DNA of 64,000 nt from an uncultured Acetatifactor sp. (lineage in GTDB: Bacteria > Bacillota > Clostridia > Lachnospirales > Lachnospiraceae): NCBI GenBank assembly GCA_910578185.1, contig CAJTPN010000010.1, positions 1-64,000 on the forward strand, written 5' to 3'. Of the stretch, positions 36,117 through 44,382 are shown one piece after another. A program made the translations under genes and the position numbers. A model generated the notes under the pieces. It was not told the origin of the DNA. It made no database searches and worked only from the letters and a program-made list of their open reading frames with translations. Every line of letters begins with the position of its first letter. The first letter of the stretch is position 1.

Positions 36117-37550
36117 ATGGCAGACAAAAAAATGGTGGAAGAAATCACATCCATGGATGTGGATTTTGCCCAGTGGTATACGGATGTGGTAAAAAAGGCA
36201 GAGCTGATTGATTACACATCCGTTAAGGGATGCATGGTGATCAAGCCTGCGGGATATGCCATATGGGAATTGATCCAGAGGCAGTTAGACGACAGGTTTA
36301 AGGCGATTGGCGTGGAGAACGTATATCTTCCCATGTTTATTCCCGAGTCTCTGCTGCAGAAGGAAAAGGATCATGTGGAAGGATTTGCGCCGGAGGTGGC
36401 GTGGGTGACACAGGGAGGATTGCAGCCTTTGCAGGAGCGGCTTTGCGTGCGGCCCACATCGGAGACTCTTTTCTGTGACTTTTATAAAAATGACATTCAT
36501 TCTTACAGAGATTTGCCCAGGGTTTATAATCAATGGTGCTCGGTGGTTCGCTGGGAGAAAGAGACGCGTCCGTTCCTGCGTTCCAGGGAATTTCTGTGGC
36601 AGGAGGGACATACCGCCCATGCCACGGCGGAGGAGGCACAGGAACAGACCATAAAGATGTTGAATGTTTATGCGGATTTTTGTGAGGATGTTCTTGCGAT
36701 TCCGGTAATCAAGGGGCAGAAGACGGAGAAAGAAAAGTTTGCGGGAGCCGTTGCAACTTATGCCATCGAGGCCTTAATGCATGACGGTAAGGCGCTGCAG
36801 GCGGGAACCAGCCATAACTTCGGAGATGGGTTTGCCAAGGCGTTTGAGGTGCAGTTTACGGACAAGGACAATAAGCTGAAATATGTAAATCAGACCTCCT
36901 GGGGTGTGACGACCCGTCTGATTGGTGCGATCATCATGGTACACGGCGACAATGAAGGCTTGGTGCTTCCGCCCAGGGTGGCGCCCATACAGATAGGAAT
37001 TATTCCCATTCAGCAGAAAAAAGAAGGGGTATTGGATAAAGCCTATGAGCTTAAAGAGCTTTTGGGAAAGAGCTTCCGCGTGAAGGTGGACGACAGTGAG
37101 AAGACGCCCGGATGGAAGTTTGCAGAGGCAGAGATGCGGGGGTATCCCATCCGAGTAGAGATTGGTCCCAAGGATATGGAAGCCGGTAAATGTGTTATCT
37201 GCCGTCGGGACACCAGAGAAAAACTGGAAGTAGCCCTCTCGGAACTGGAAGAGAAGGCAGGGGAGCTTTTGGATACAATTCAGAAGGAAATGCTGGAAAG
37301 AGCAAGGAACCGCAGGGACGAAAATACCTACAGTGCGGTCAATATGGAGGAGTTCGAGGAGATTTTCCGGGAGAAATCAGGGTTTGTGAAAGCCATGTGG
37401 TGCGGAAATGAGGAGTGCGAAATTTCAATTAAGGAAAGACTAAGCGTTACGAGCCGCTGTATTCCCTTTGTACAGGAGCATATTGGGGACACCTGTGTAT
37501 GCTGCGGAAAACCGGCAGGTAAGATGGTATATTGGGGGCGTGCGTACTAA
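36117..37550 (+). CDS. proS: Prolyl-tRNA synthetase, short archaeal/eukaryotic type
   Basis: A 477-residue class II synthetase that charges tRNA-Pro. Motif 2 (VVRWEKETRPFLRSREFLWQEGHTAH) and motif 3 (near GLVLPPRVAPIQI) are clear. It lacks the YbaK-type editing insertion of the long bacterial ProS and has the C-terminal zinc-associated region with CGNEECE and CVCCGKPA, ending in Tyr (WGRAY), as in archaeal-type ProS. The start follows GGGAGG. The 130-base leader shows no T-box features, so regulation differs from many Firmicute synthetase genes. A structured tandem repeat begins ten bases after its stop. Confidence 0.95.
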   Translation: MADKKMVEEITSMDVDFAQWYTDVVKKAELIDYTSVKGCMVIKPAGYAIWELIQRQLDDRFKAIGVENVYLPMFIPESLLQKEKDHVEGFAPEVAWVTQGGLQPLQERLCVRPTSETLFCDFYKNDIHSYRDLPRVYNQWCSVVRWEKETRPFLRSREFLWQEGHTAHATAEEAQEQTIKMLNVYADFCEDVLAIPVIKGQKTEKEKFAGAVATYAIEALMHDGKALQAGTSHNFGDGFAKAFEVQFTDKDNKLKYVNQTSWGVTTRLIGAIIMVHGDNEGLVLPPRVAPIQIGIIPIQQKKEGVLDKAYELKELLGKSFRVKVDDSEKTPGWKFAEAEMRGYPIRVEIGPKDMEAGKCVICRRDTREKLEVALSELEEKAGELLDTIQKEMLERARNRRDENTYSAVNMEEFEEIFREKSGFVKAMWCGNEECEISIKERLSVTSRCIPFVQEHIGDTCVCCGKPAGKMVYWGRAY

Positions 37551-37560
37551 TTGGGCATGC

Positions 37561-37995
37561 CGGAACTGGAAAAAACAGACCCGAAACGGAAACGCCCGGG
37601 AAGAAATATGGACGATGATCTTGCGTCAAGATTTGTTCCCCAATAGGGGCGTAGAAGTGTAGGGTCGGAACTGGAAAAAAACAGACCCGAAACGGAAACG
37701 CCCAGGAGAAACTTCGGACAAAGAACTAGTGTCAGAAGTTTCTCCTCGGTAAGGGCGTTAAAGGGAAGGGTCGGAACTGGAAAAAAACAGACCCGAAACG
37801 GAAACGCCCAGGAGAAACTTCGGACAAAGAACTAGTGTCAGAAGTTTCTCCTCGGTAAGGGCGTTAAAGGGAAGGGTCGGAACTGGAAAAAAACAGACCC
37901 GAAACGGAAACGCCCAGGAGAAACTTCGGACAAAGAACTAGTGTCAGAAGTTTCTCCTCGGTAAGGGCGTAGAAGTGTAGGGTCGGAACTGGAAT
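37561..37995 (+). repeat. Tandem array of a 105-106-bp structured repeat (four copies plus a fragment)
   Basis: Copies begin at 37561, 37666, 37772 and 37878, each with CGGAACTGGAAAAAA; a fifth fragment begins at 37984. Copies 2-4 are nearly identical and fold as a GGGTC/GACCC stem, then ACGCCC/GGGCGT enclosing AGGAGAAACTTC/GAAGTTTCTCCT, capped by GACA/TGTC. Copy 1 has a different sequence in the inner stems but keeps pairing: GGGAAGAAAT with ATTTGTTCCC (nine of ten pairs), capped by GACG/CGTC. The unpaired core GAAACGGAAACGCCC is unchanged. The period is not a multiple of three over the array and no coding frame is maintained. It lies between proS and the esterase gene and fills the 463-base gap. 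Confidence 0.85.
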
Positions 37996-38013
37996 AGGAG
38001 AAAAAAAACAATC

Positions 38014-38844
38014 ATGCAACATATTATATTTCCGATTCAGATGGAGGGCTCATTGCCCGATGCGAAACTGATTACTTATATACAGGATTACTATAATGAT
38101 GTAGCCGTGGATGACAGGCCTCTGGTGCTGATATGTCCCGGAGGCGCCTATGCGCATACTTCCAACCGGGAGGGGGAGGCTCTTGCCATGCAGTTTCTTG
38201 CCATGGGATACCATGCGGCCGTGTTGAAATATTCTTGTGCTCCGGCGGTGTATCCTACAGCGCTGACCGAGTTGGCCAAAAGTATTCTGCTGATTCGTCA
38301 AAATGCAGCGGAGTGGCACGTGAACCCGGAACAGATTATTGTGCTGGGATGCTCCGCAGGAGGGCATCTTGCGGCATCCATGGGAGTATTTTGGAATGAG
38401 GAATTTCTTTTGGAGGCACTGGAGCTTTCAAAGGAGGAACAGGAACTGCTTCGGCCGGCCGGTTTGATTTTGTGTTATCCGGTGATCACATCAGGGGAAT
38501 TTGCTCATCAGAGATCCATTGAAAATTTGCTGGGAGAGAAAAAAGATTTGCTTTGGGATAAGATGTCTCTGGAGCGAGGGGTCTCTTCCAAGACGCCGCC
38601 GGCGTTTATCTGGCACACCGGTACCGACGGTACTGTGCCAGTGGAAAATTCGCTGTTGTTTGTAAGTGCGTTGAGAAAGGCGGGAGTTTCTGTGGAATTT
38701 CATATGTATCCCTGTGGCGGACATGGACTTTCGCTTGCCAATCGTCTGACAGACAGTCGAAGCGGAGGCGCCGTTCAGAAGGAGTGTACCTCATGGATTT
38801 CTCTGGTGCATACCTGGATGGAGCATAGGTTTATCAATAGCTGA
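38014..38844 (+). CDS. Alpha/beta-hydrolase, carbohydrate-esterase-like
   Basis: A 276-residue alpha/beta-hydrolase. The oxyanion region is CPGGAYAHTSNREGE (about 43-57), the nucleophile elbow GCSAGGH (Ser near 114), the acid TDGTVP (Asp near 209) and the base GGHGLS (His near 238). This pattern matches BD-FAE/acetyl-xylan-esterase-like enzymes that deacylate sugars. It is cytoplasmic. AGGAG lies 13-14 bases before the ATG, a long gap; the sequence just upstream is the fragmentary fifth copy of the 106-bp repeat, so the array ends in this gene's leader. Confidence 0.82.
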   Translation: MQHIIFPIQMEGSLPDAKLITYIQDYYNDVAVDDRPLVLICPGGAYAHTSNREGEALAMQFLAMGYHAAVLKYSCAPAVYPTALTELAKSILLIRQNAAEWHVNPEQIIVLGCSAGGHLAASMGVFWNEEFLLEALELSKEEQELLRPAGLILCYPVITSGEFAHQRSIENLLGEKKDLLWDKMSLERGVSSKTPPAFIWHTGTDGTVPVENSLLFVSALRKAGVSVEFHMYPCGGHGLSLANRLTDSRSGGAVQKECTSWISLVHTWMEHRFINS

Positions 38845-38854
38845 AAGGATTTAT

Positions 38855-39820
38855 ATGAATTACATTGTACTGGACTTGGAATGGAATCAAAGCAATACAG
38901 GGTTGGAAGAGGAGGTTGCCCGGCTGCCCTTTGAGATCATTGAGATCGGCGCTGTCAGAATGGACCGGAATGGCATGATGACAGGCCAGTTCAGTGAGCT
39001 TATCAAGCCTTCCGTATATCTTGAAATGCATCAGTTCACCGGGAGTCTCCTGCACTTGCAAATGAGTCAGTTGGAAAGAGGAAGCGCTTTTCCGGAAGTG
39101 GCAAAAGCATTTTTTCAATGGTGCGGGCAGGAGGAATATTTGTTCTGCACATGGGGGGCCATGGATTTGACGGAGCTGCAGAGGAATATGAGATTCTATG
39201 GGATGAAGCCTTTGGCCCATGGGCCATTTGCCTTTTTGGATGTGCAGAAATTGTTCAGCATTGCCTTTGAGGACGGAAAGTCCAGAAGGGCGTTGGAGCA
39301 TGCGGTGGAAGTCATGGAAATAGAGAAAGATATTCCCTTTCACAGGGCGTTCAGCGATGCATATTATACGGCTAAGGTTTTGGCCAGGGTGATGTCCGGG
39401 AAACCTGAGGTGCTTAAAAATCTTTCTTACGACGTGTTCCATCTGCCTGTGGACAGAAAGTCCCAGGTCCATGTTCAGTTTGATACTTATATGAAGTTTA
39501 TTTCCAGGATATTTCCGGGGAAGGCAGAAGCGTTTTCGGACAGAGAAGTAATTTCCAGCAAGTGTTATCTGTGCCATAGAAATCTGCGGAAAAAGTTAAA
39601 GTGGTTTACGGTAAACGGAAGGCATTACTATTGTCTGGCCTATTGTGAGGAGCATGGCTATCTGAAGGGAAAGATCAGGGTTAGAAAGGCTGAAGAGGGC
39701 GGCGTTTATATTGTCAAGACAACAAAGCTGATTTCGCCTGAGGAAGCGGAGGATTTGAGAGAACGCAGCAGCCATGCAAAAGAATTGCATAAATATGGTA
39801 AATCAAAAGGCAATGGTTGA
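38855..39820 (+). CDS. DEDDh 3'-5' exonuclease with C-terminal zinc finger
   Basis: A 321-residue protein. The exonuclease fold shows DLEWNQ (D7, E9), FEIIEIGAVRMD, TWGAMDLTEL and HRAFSDAYYTAKVL, which carry the four acidic residues and the histidine of the DEDDh family (KapD/ERI-1-like). A C-terminal zinc-finger-like segment CYLCHRNLRKK...YYCLAYCEEHG follows (about 230-265). It should trim RNA or single-stranded DNA 3' ends. It starts 10 bases after the esterase gene and overlaps by a few bases the longest possible frame of the HD gene that follows. Confidence 0.85.
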   Translation: MNYIVLDLEWNQSNTGLEEEVARLPFEIIEIGAVRMDRNGMMTGQFSELIKPSVYLEMHQFTGSLLHLQMSQLERGSAFPEVAKAFFQWCGQEEYLFCTWGAMDLTELQRNMRFYGMKPLAHGPFAFLDVQKLFSIAFEDGKSRRALEHAVEVMEIEKDIPFHRAFSDAYYTAKVLARVMSGKPEVLKNLSYDVFHLPVDRKSQVHVQFDTYMKFISRIFPGKAEAFSDREVISSKCYLCHRNLRKKLKWFTVNGRHYYCLAYCEEHGYLKGKIRVRKAEEGGVYIVKTTKLISPEEAEDLRERSSHAKELHKYGKSKGNG

Positions 39821-39885
39821 AGACGCAAGGGATTTACCAGAGAGTGATAAACAAACTAAATACATTATACAAGGAGGTGAAAAAC

Positions 39886-40353
39886 ATGTTGCCAACCATA
39901 GAGGAGGCAGAAAAGGAATTGGAAATAGCCGGAGAACTTAATCAGGGGCCCTGGGTTAAGCATTCTCTGAATGTGGGCATAGCGGCGAGAAACATAGCCC
40001 ATCTGGTTCCGGGACTGGATGAAAACAAAGCATACATTGTTGGAATTCTCCATGACATTGGCAGGAGGGTGGGCATAGTAAATATTCCGAAACATGTCTA
40101 CGAAGGGTATATATATTGTATGCAAAAGGAGTGGGAGGAAGCTGCCAGAGTCTGTATGACCCATTCCTATGTGCTTATGAGGGAGGCTTTTGACTACGAA
40201 CCATCCCAGGAAGAACAGATTGAGATTAAAAAATACATTATGAATTGTACTGCGGACGATTATGACAGACTGATTCAGCTGTGTGATTCCCTTGCCGCCA
40301 TGGAAACCTCCCGTAAAGTAGCTTTATGGGAGGTTTTTTCAGCCTCCTTTTAA
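39886..40353 (+). CDS. HD-domain phosphohydrolase-like protein
   Basis: A 155-residue protein with the metal-binding HD pattern: KHSLNVGIAARNIAHLV, then GILHDIGRR (His-Asp near 53-54), and MTHSYVLM for the third ligand. Such proteins hydrolyse nucleotides or phosphate esters. ATG 39886 follows a perfect AAGGAGGTG; the longer frame from 39817 lacks one. The C-terminus (METSRKVALWEVFSASF) leaves the conserved region abruptly, and a GGAGG/CCTCC hairpin overlaps it, so the protein may be shortened. It converges on dacF with a four-base overlap. Confidence 0.75.
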   Translation: MLPTIEEAEKELEIAGELNQGPWVKHSLNVGIAARNIAHLVPGLDENKAYIVGILHDIGRRVGIVNIPKHVYEGYIYCMQKEWEEAARVCMTHSYVLMREAFDYEPSQEEQIEIKKYIMNCTADDYDRLIQLCDSLAAMETSRKVALWEVFSASF

Positions 40354-41804
40354 CGTTTCCAACGCCCTCTGCGTCTGCGGCGGCGATTTCCTACACCGGA
40401 AAAAGAATAGTTTTTTGTGACGATATGGACAATAAAACAGATCAGTACAATGGCGCAGATCCCTCCGCCAATGCAAAGCAGAATGGTTTTGTTGACATAA
40501 ATCACGGGCTCTTTTTGTTCCTTTTCCTCCGGCGGTGTGGTGCTTGTCTTACCGGGGATGGAGTCAAAGACGTAAGTGTCCTCGTTTCCCATAGTATAAT
40601 TTACCCGCACGGAACCCACAGGTACGCCTTGAAAAGTATAGAAAATGACGGCCGCCTGATTATCGTTTGAAGTCTCGTAAGAGATGGTGGATTCTGTGTC
40701 TTCAAAGGAAGCGGAAATCGGCAAAATGACATAATCATCTCTATTTAACGATAACAGAGAGCGGGAACTGCCGAAAATATCGTTACCGCTGTAAAATAAT
40801 CCTGTGTTGTCGATGTTGTATTTGGTTTCCGACTGCGCTACTTTTATTTTCTCAAAGTTGGAGAAACCATATTCGTAGAGAGCCAGTGTATCCTCGTACT
40901 GATAGGGCGCTTCGTCCCGCATTACCACACAGATCAGCTTCATACCGTTGCGCTCCGCACAGGATACCAGACAACTCCTTGCCGCCTGCGTGTAACCGGT
41001 CTTACAGCCCACCAGGTATTCATAGGCATATTTTGCGCCGGGAATCAGCTGCATTTGATTTAGCTCCAGCTTCTGTTGGGGCAGTTTATCCGATGCTGGA
41101 ATTTCAAGCCTTCTGGTAAGGGTGATCTTGCTCAACATCTCATTGGCAAAAAATGCCCGCCCTATCATGGCAAGGTCATAGGCGGTGGTGTAATGCTCTT
41201 CGTCGGGAAGACCGTTTGGATTGACGAAGTGAGAGTTCAGACAGCCCAGCTCCGCAGCCCTTGTATTCATCATCTCAGCGAAATCCAGCCAGTTTGTAGT
41301 GCCTGTGATGTGTTCCGCAACGGCAAAGGAAACTTCGTTGGCGGAACGGATCAGGATGGCGTTCAGGCTTTGTTCCATGGTGAGTTCCTGCCCCACATCC
41401 ATGGCGATGTGATTGCTGTCCCTTGGGGTATCAAAGACAGCGGCTCGGGAAAAGGTGACGATTTCATCCATCTCGCAAAGCTCCGACGCAATCAGAGTGG
41501 TGAGGAGCTTGGTGGTGGAGGCGGGATACTCCCTGGTGTGGATATTTTTGGCGTAGAGAATGGCCCCGGTTTCCGCTTCCATCAGAATGGCGGATTCGGC
41601 GCCTACTATGGGACCGGTGGGCCAGCCGGAAACCTGATTTGACTGTACCTCCATGGCCCGCTGAGTTTCCCAGCGCTGTTGGATTTCGTCTTCCGTATCA
41701 GCCAGTGTCATCAGGGCGGAATTTGCGAATAAACTGCCCGCGCAGACGGCGGCGGCCATATAGCGAAAAATTTGTTTTATGGTAGTATGCTTGCGAACTG
41801 GCAT
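40350..41804 (-). CDS. dacF: D-alanyl-D-alanine carboxypeptidase (penicillin-binding protein, S11)
   Basis: A 484-residue S11 peptidase that removes the terminal D-Ala from peptidoglycan stem peptides. The active-site motifs are STTK (S96-K99), SAN (154-156) and KTG (268-270). An N-terminal signal helix (about 12-35) and a C-terminal membrane helix (about 448-468) flank the enzyme, followed by a strikingly basic tail GNRRRRRRGRWKR. Anchoring at both ends with the active domain outside is expected. ATG 41804 follows GAGAGG; an in-frame ATG at 41819 follows AAAGG and is an alternative. Its promoter region carries a palindrome. Confidence 0.93.
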   Translation of the reverse strand: MPVRKHTTIKQIFRYMAAAVCAGSLFANSALMTLADTEDEIQQRWETQRAMEVQSNQVSGWPTGPIVGAESAILMEAETGAILYAKNIHTREYPASTTKLLTTLIASELCEMDEIVTFSRAAVFDTPRDSNHIAMDVGQELTMEQSLNAILIRSANEVSFAVAEHITGTTNWLDFAEMMNTRAAELGCLNSHFVNPNGLPDEEHYTTAYDLAMIGRAFFANEMLSKITLTRRLEIPASDKLPQQKLELNQMQLIPGAKYAYEYLVGCKTGYTQAARSCLVSCAERNGMKLICVVMRDEAPYQYEDTLALYEYGFSNFEKIKVAQSETKYNIDNTGLFYSGNDIFGSSRSLLSLNRDDYVILPISASFEDTESTISYETSNDNQAAVIFYTFQGVPVGSVRVNYTMGNEDTYVFDSIPGKTSTTPPEEKEQKEPVIYVNKTILLCIGGGICAIVLICFIVHIVTKNYSFSGVGNRRRRRRGRWKR

Positions 41805-41864
41805 AAAAGTACCTCTCATATTTCCTTTGTAATTGATTGTGTAAACTGTAAACTCGTCAGAATT

Positions 41865-41881
41865 TAATCTATACTAGATTA
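41865..41881. promoter_or_regulatory. Palindrome over the dacF -10 region
   Basis: TAATCTA-TAC-TAGATTA is a perfect inverted repeat that covers the dacF -10 (TATAGA on the minus strand, 41868-41873). It looks like an operator. Confidence 0.5.
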
Positions 41882-41897
41882 TACACTATTTTGTCAA
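41868..41897 (-). promoter_or_regulatory. Promoter of dacF
   Basis: Minus-strand TTGACA (41892-41897), an 18-base spacer and TATAGA (41868-41873), about 65 bases before the start codon. Confidence 0.65.
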
Positions 41898-41922
41898 AAA
41901 ACAAAACCTTTATATTCATGGA

Positions 41923-41951
41923 TTGACAAGAATGTAAAGATACAGTACATT
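41923..41951 (+). promoter_or_regulatory. Promoter of trmB
   Basis: TTGACA (41923-41928), a 17-base spacer and TACATT (41946-41951). Transcription near 41958 would exclude the ATG at 41953 and support the start at 42028. Confidence 0.7.
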
Positions 41952-42027
41952 AATGGAAGAGGAATGTATGGGAGGAAGGCGGCGGACGCCGCAGAGAACA
42001 AATCTCCCGGAATACAGAGGTATTGAA

Positions 42028-42726
42028 ATGAGATTGCGTAATATTGCAGGTTCCCGGGAGGTGATTGCGGAGAGTCCTTTTGTGGTTCCGGAGGCCGGAC
42101 AGTTTCAATGCGCTGGAGCCTGGCAGGAGATTTTTGGAAACCAGCAGCCGATCCACATTGAAATTGGTATGGGAAAGGGGAAATTCATACATACTATGGC
42201 TAAGGAGCACCCGGAAGTCAACTATGTGGGGATTGAAAAATATTCCAGTGTGTTGCTTCGGGCAATTCAGAAGATGGAACAGGAACCCCTTTCAAATCTA
42301 AAGTTTTTAAGGATGGAGGCGGAGGCGGTAGGGGAGGTATTTGCTCCGGGAGAGGTGGAGCGGATCTATTTGAACTTCTCCGATCCCTGGCCCAAGGACA
42401 GGCATGCCAAACGAAGGCTGCCTTCCGGGGAATTCCTTGCCCGGTATGGTAAAATCCTGAAGCCGGGAGGCCGGATGGAATTCAAGACGGATAACAGGGC
42501 GCTGTTCGAGTTTGCTTTGGGGGAGCTTGCTCCCGCAGGCTGGTATGCCAAAGTGGTCACATATGACCTGCATGGGGATGAAGAACTGATGCAGGGAAAT
42601 GTGATGACCGAGTATGAGGAGAAATTTTCCGCCATGGGGAATCCTATTTATAAGTACGTGGTATATCCCGGAGGGCCTACAGCAGAAGGGGAACCGAAAA
42701 ATCCGGATGTGAGCAGTGGAGGGTGA
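42028..42726 (+). CDS. trmB: tRNA (guanine-N7-)-methyltransferase
   Basis: A 232-residue SAM-dependent enzyme that methylates G46 of tRNA. It starts with the standard MRLRNIAGSREVI, and has the SAM-binding IEIGMGKGKF, the family block NFSDPWPKDRHAKRRLPS and FKTDNRALFEF. ATG 42028 follows AGAGG seven bases upstream and agrees with the mapped promoter; in-frame ATGs at 41953 and 41968 would give N-terminal additions not typical of the family. The last residues (EGEPKNPDVSSGG) lie beyond the conserved domain and run into a minisatellite, so the C-terminus may have been extended by it. Confidence 0.93.
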   Translation: MRLRNIAGSREVIAESPFVVPEAGQFQCAGAWQEIFGNQQPIHIEIGMGKGKFIHTMAKEHPEVNYVGIEKYSSVLLRAIQKMEQEPLSNLKFLRMEAEAVGEVFAPGEVERIYLNFSDPWPKDRHAKRRLPSGEFLARYGKILKPGGRMEFKTDNRALFEFALGELAPAGWYAKVVTYDLHGDEELMQGNVMTEYEEKFSAMGNPIYKYVVYPGGPTAEGEPKNPDVSSGG

Positions 42727-42732
42727 GGCTCC

Positions 42733-43090
42733 TCGAAAGCGTATGGGGAAGGCAAGGTGTCCCGGAAGCCCCGAAAGCAAAGTGCAGAAGGAGAGAAGCT
42801 CTGGAAACGTATGGGGAAGGCAAGGTGTCCCGAAAGCCCCGGAAGCAAAGTGCAGAAAGAGAGAAGCTCCGGAAGCGTATGGGGAAGGTAAGGTGTCCCG
42901 GAAGCCCCGAAAGCAAAACGCAGAAGGAGAGAAGCTCTGAAAGCGTATGGGAAAGGCAAGAAGCCCCGGAAGCCCCGGAAGCAAAGCGCAGAAGGAGAGA
43001 AGCTCTGGAAACGTATGGGGAAGGCAAGGTGTCCCGGAAGCAAAGTGCAGAAAGAGAGAAGCTCCGGAAGCGTATGCGGAATGCAGGAGG
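42733..43090. repeat. 68-bp minisatellite (five copies and a partial)
   Basis: CGTATGGGGAAGGCAAGG-type units recur at 42740, 42808, 42876, 42944, 43012 and 43071, giving a period of exactly 68, with a shorter last step of 59. Copies differ by a few substitutions. Several frames on both strands stay open through the array because the unit has few stop codons, but a 68-base period shifts frame every copy, so no protein repeat is maintained. It fills most of the 437-base gap between trmB and trxA. Confidence 0.88.
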
Positions 43091-43163
43091 ACTTATGGGC
43101 GCCGCAGAATAGGAAGTAAGAGAAAAGATTTGCGCAGGGAAAAGCGCAGGAAAGAGGTTAAAG

Positions 43164-43484
43164 ATGGAATATAAGTTTACTTCGGACAATTTTGAAATGG
43201 AGGTATTGCAGGCATCCACACCGGTATTGGTGGATTTCTATGCGGATTGGTGCAATCCGTGCAAGAGAATGGCTCCGGTGGTGGAGAAACTTGCGGAAGA
43301 ACTTGACGGTAGTGTCAAGGTTGGAAAGTGCAATATTGATGAGAACATGGAGTTGGCACAAAGATATCGGATCTCCAGTATCCCGGCGTTTGTTATCTTT
43401 AAGGACGGCAAGGTTGCGGCTACCTGTGTGGGAACCATGACAGGGGCGGAATTAAAGGAGAAGGTGGAGCAGGCGCTGCAGTGA
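43164..43484 (+). CDS. trxA: Thioredoxin with WCNPC active site
   Basis: A 106-residue thioredoxin fold: VLVDFYADWCNPCKRMAPVVEKLAEEL, the cis-Pro segment SSIPAFVIFKDG and the closing helix. It reduces disulfides in cytoplasmic proteins. The redox motif is C-N-P-C where classical thioredoxins have C-G-P-C, which should alter redox potential or partner choice. The start follows AGAGG. The next gene (YitT family) starts one base after its stop, so the two are translated together. Confidence 0.9.
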   Translation: MEYKFTSDNFEMEVLQASTPVLVDFYADWCNPCKRMAPVVEKLAEELDGSVKVGKCNIDENMELAQRYRISSIPAFVIFKDGKVAATCVGTMTGAELKEKVEQALQ

Positions 43485-43485
43485 A

Positions 43486-44361
43486 ATGAATAGAGAAATT
43501 GTTATACAAGAGGGAAAAAAGACATTGGCATGTATTGTGTGCGCGTTTCTGTACGCTGCGGGTGTGAATCTTTTTATGGTGCCTGCCGGTTTATATACCG
43601 GCGGCATCATGGGGATCAGCCAGGTGATCAGAACGGTACTTACTGAATTCTTTCATTTGAATTTTCAAAACTTTGACATTGCCGGTGTCATTTATTATGC
43701 CATCAATGTCCCGATTTTTGTGGCGGCCTTCGCCAGAATCGGGAGAAAATTTTTTATCAAGACTTTGGTGACAGTAACTGCCATGACAATATTTTTGTCC
43801 GTGATTCCCATCAGAATGATCGTGGAGGACGCCATGGCGTCCTGTGTGGTGGGCGGTATCATAGCCGGCATAGGAATGGGAATTGCACTGCGTATGGGGG
43901 CGTCCGGCGGCGGGATGGATGTGGTGGGGGTTATTTTGATCCGGTGGAAGAAAGATTTCAGTGTGGGCAAGGCTAATCTGATAGTGAATGTGGTGCTGTA
44001 CGTGATCTGTGTCTTTATGTTCGACGTTGAGATTGTGGTGTATTCCATCATCTATGCGGCGGTATATTCCGTGGCCATGGACAAGGTTCACACCCAGAAT
44101 ATCAATGTGGAGGCCAATATCATCACAAAGACCAACTCGGTGGCCATGGAGAAGGAAATCTTTCAGGAGCTGGGCAGAGGGCTTACCAAATGGACTACCT
44201 TGGGGGCATATACTTATGAACAGTCTCATATTTTGTACATTACTTTGTCCAAGTACGAGGTGAGCCGCCTGAAAACCATTATCCGAAAGCATGATCCCAA
44301 TGCGTTTATTGTCATCAACGAGGGTGTCAGTGTGGACGGAAATTATTTAAAAAAATTATAA
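43486..44361 (+). CDS. YitT family membrane protein (DUF161 + DUF2179)
   Basis: A 291-residue protein with five or six N-terminal helices (DUF161) containing FMVPAGLYTGGIMGISQ and GIALRMGASGGGMDVVG, and a cytoplasmic C-terminal DUF2179 domain (about 210-291, KYEVSRLKTIIRKHDPNAFI). The function of the family is unknown; the small C-terminal domain may sense a ligand. The start codon lies one base after the thioredoxin stop, with no good independent ribosome binding site, implying translational coupling. The tlyA pair follows within 22 bases. Confidence 0.87.
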   Translation: MNREIVIQEGKKTLACIVCAFLYAAGVNLFMVPAGLYTGGIMGISQVIRTVLTEFFHLNFQNFDIAGVIYYAINVPIFVAAFARIGRKFFIKTLVTVTAMTIFLSVIPIRMIVEDAMASCVVGGIIAGIGMGIALRMGASGGGMDVVGVILIRWKKDFSVGKANLIVNVVLYVICVFMFDVEIVVYSIIYAAVYSVAMDKVHTQNINVEANIITKTNSVAMEKEIFQELGRGLTKWTTLGAYTYEQSHILYITLSKYEVSRLKTIIRKHDPNAFIVINEGVSVDGNYLKKL

Positions 44362-44382
44362 AGGGCTGGTCTGAAAGCGGAA

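Noticed and set aside
37561..37995. CRISPR array
   Set aside because: Units are contiguous with no unique spacers, the period is 106 bases and no cas genes are near.
42648..43219. Several open frames on both strands across the 68-bp repeats, with repetitive Leu/Ser/Phe or Lys/Arg peptides
   Set aside because: They arise because the repeat unit has few stop codons; the 68-base period shifts frame each copy, so no repeated protein motif is maintained.
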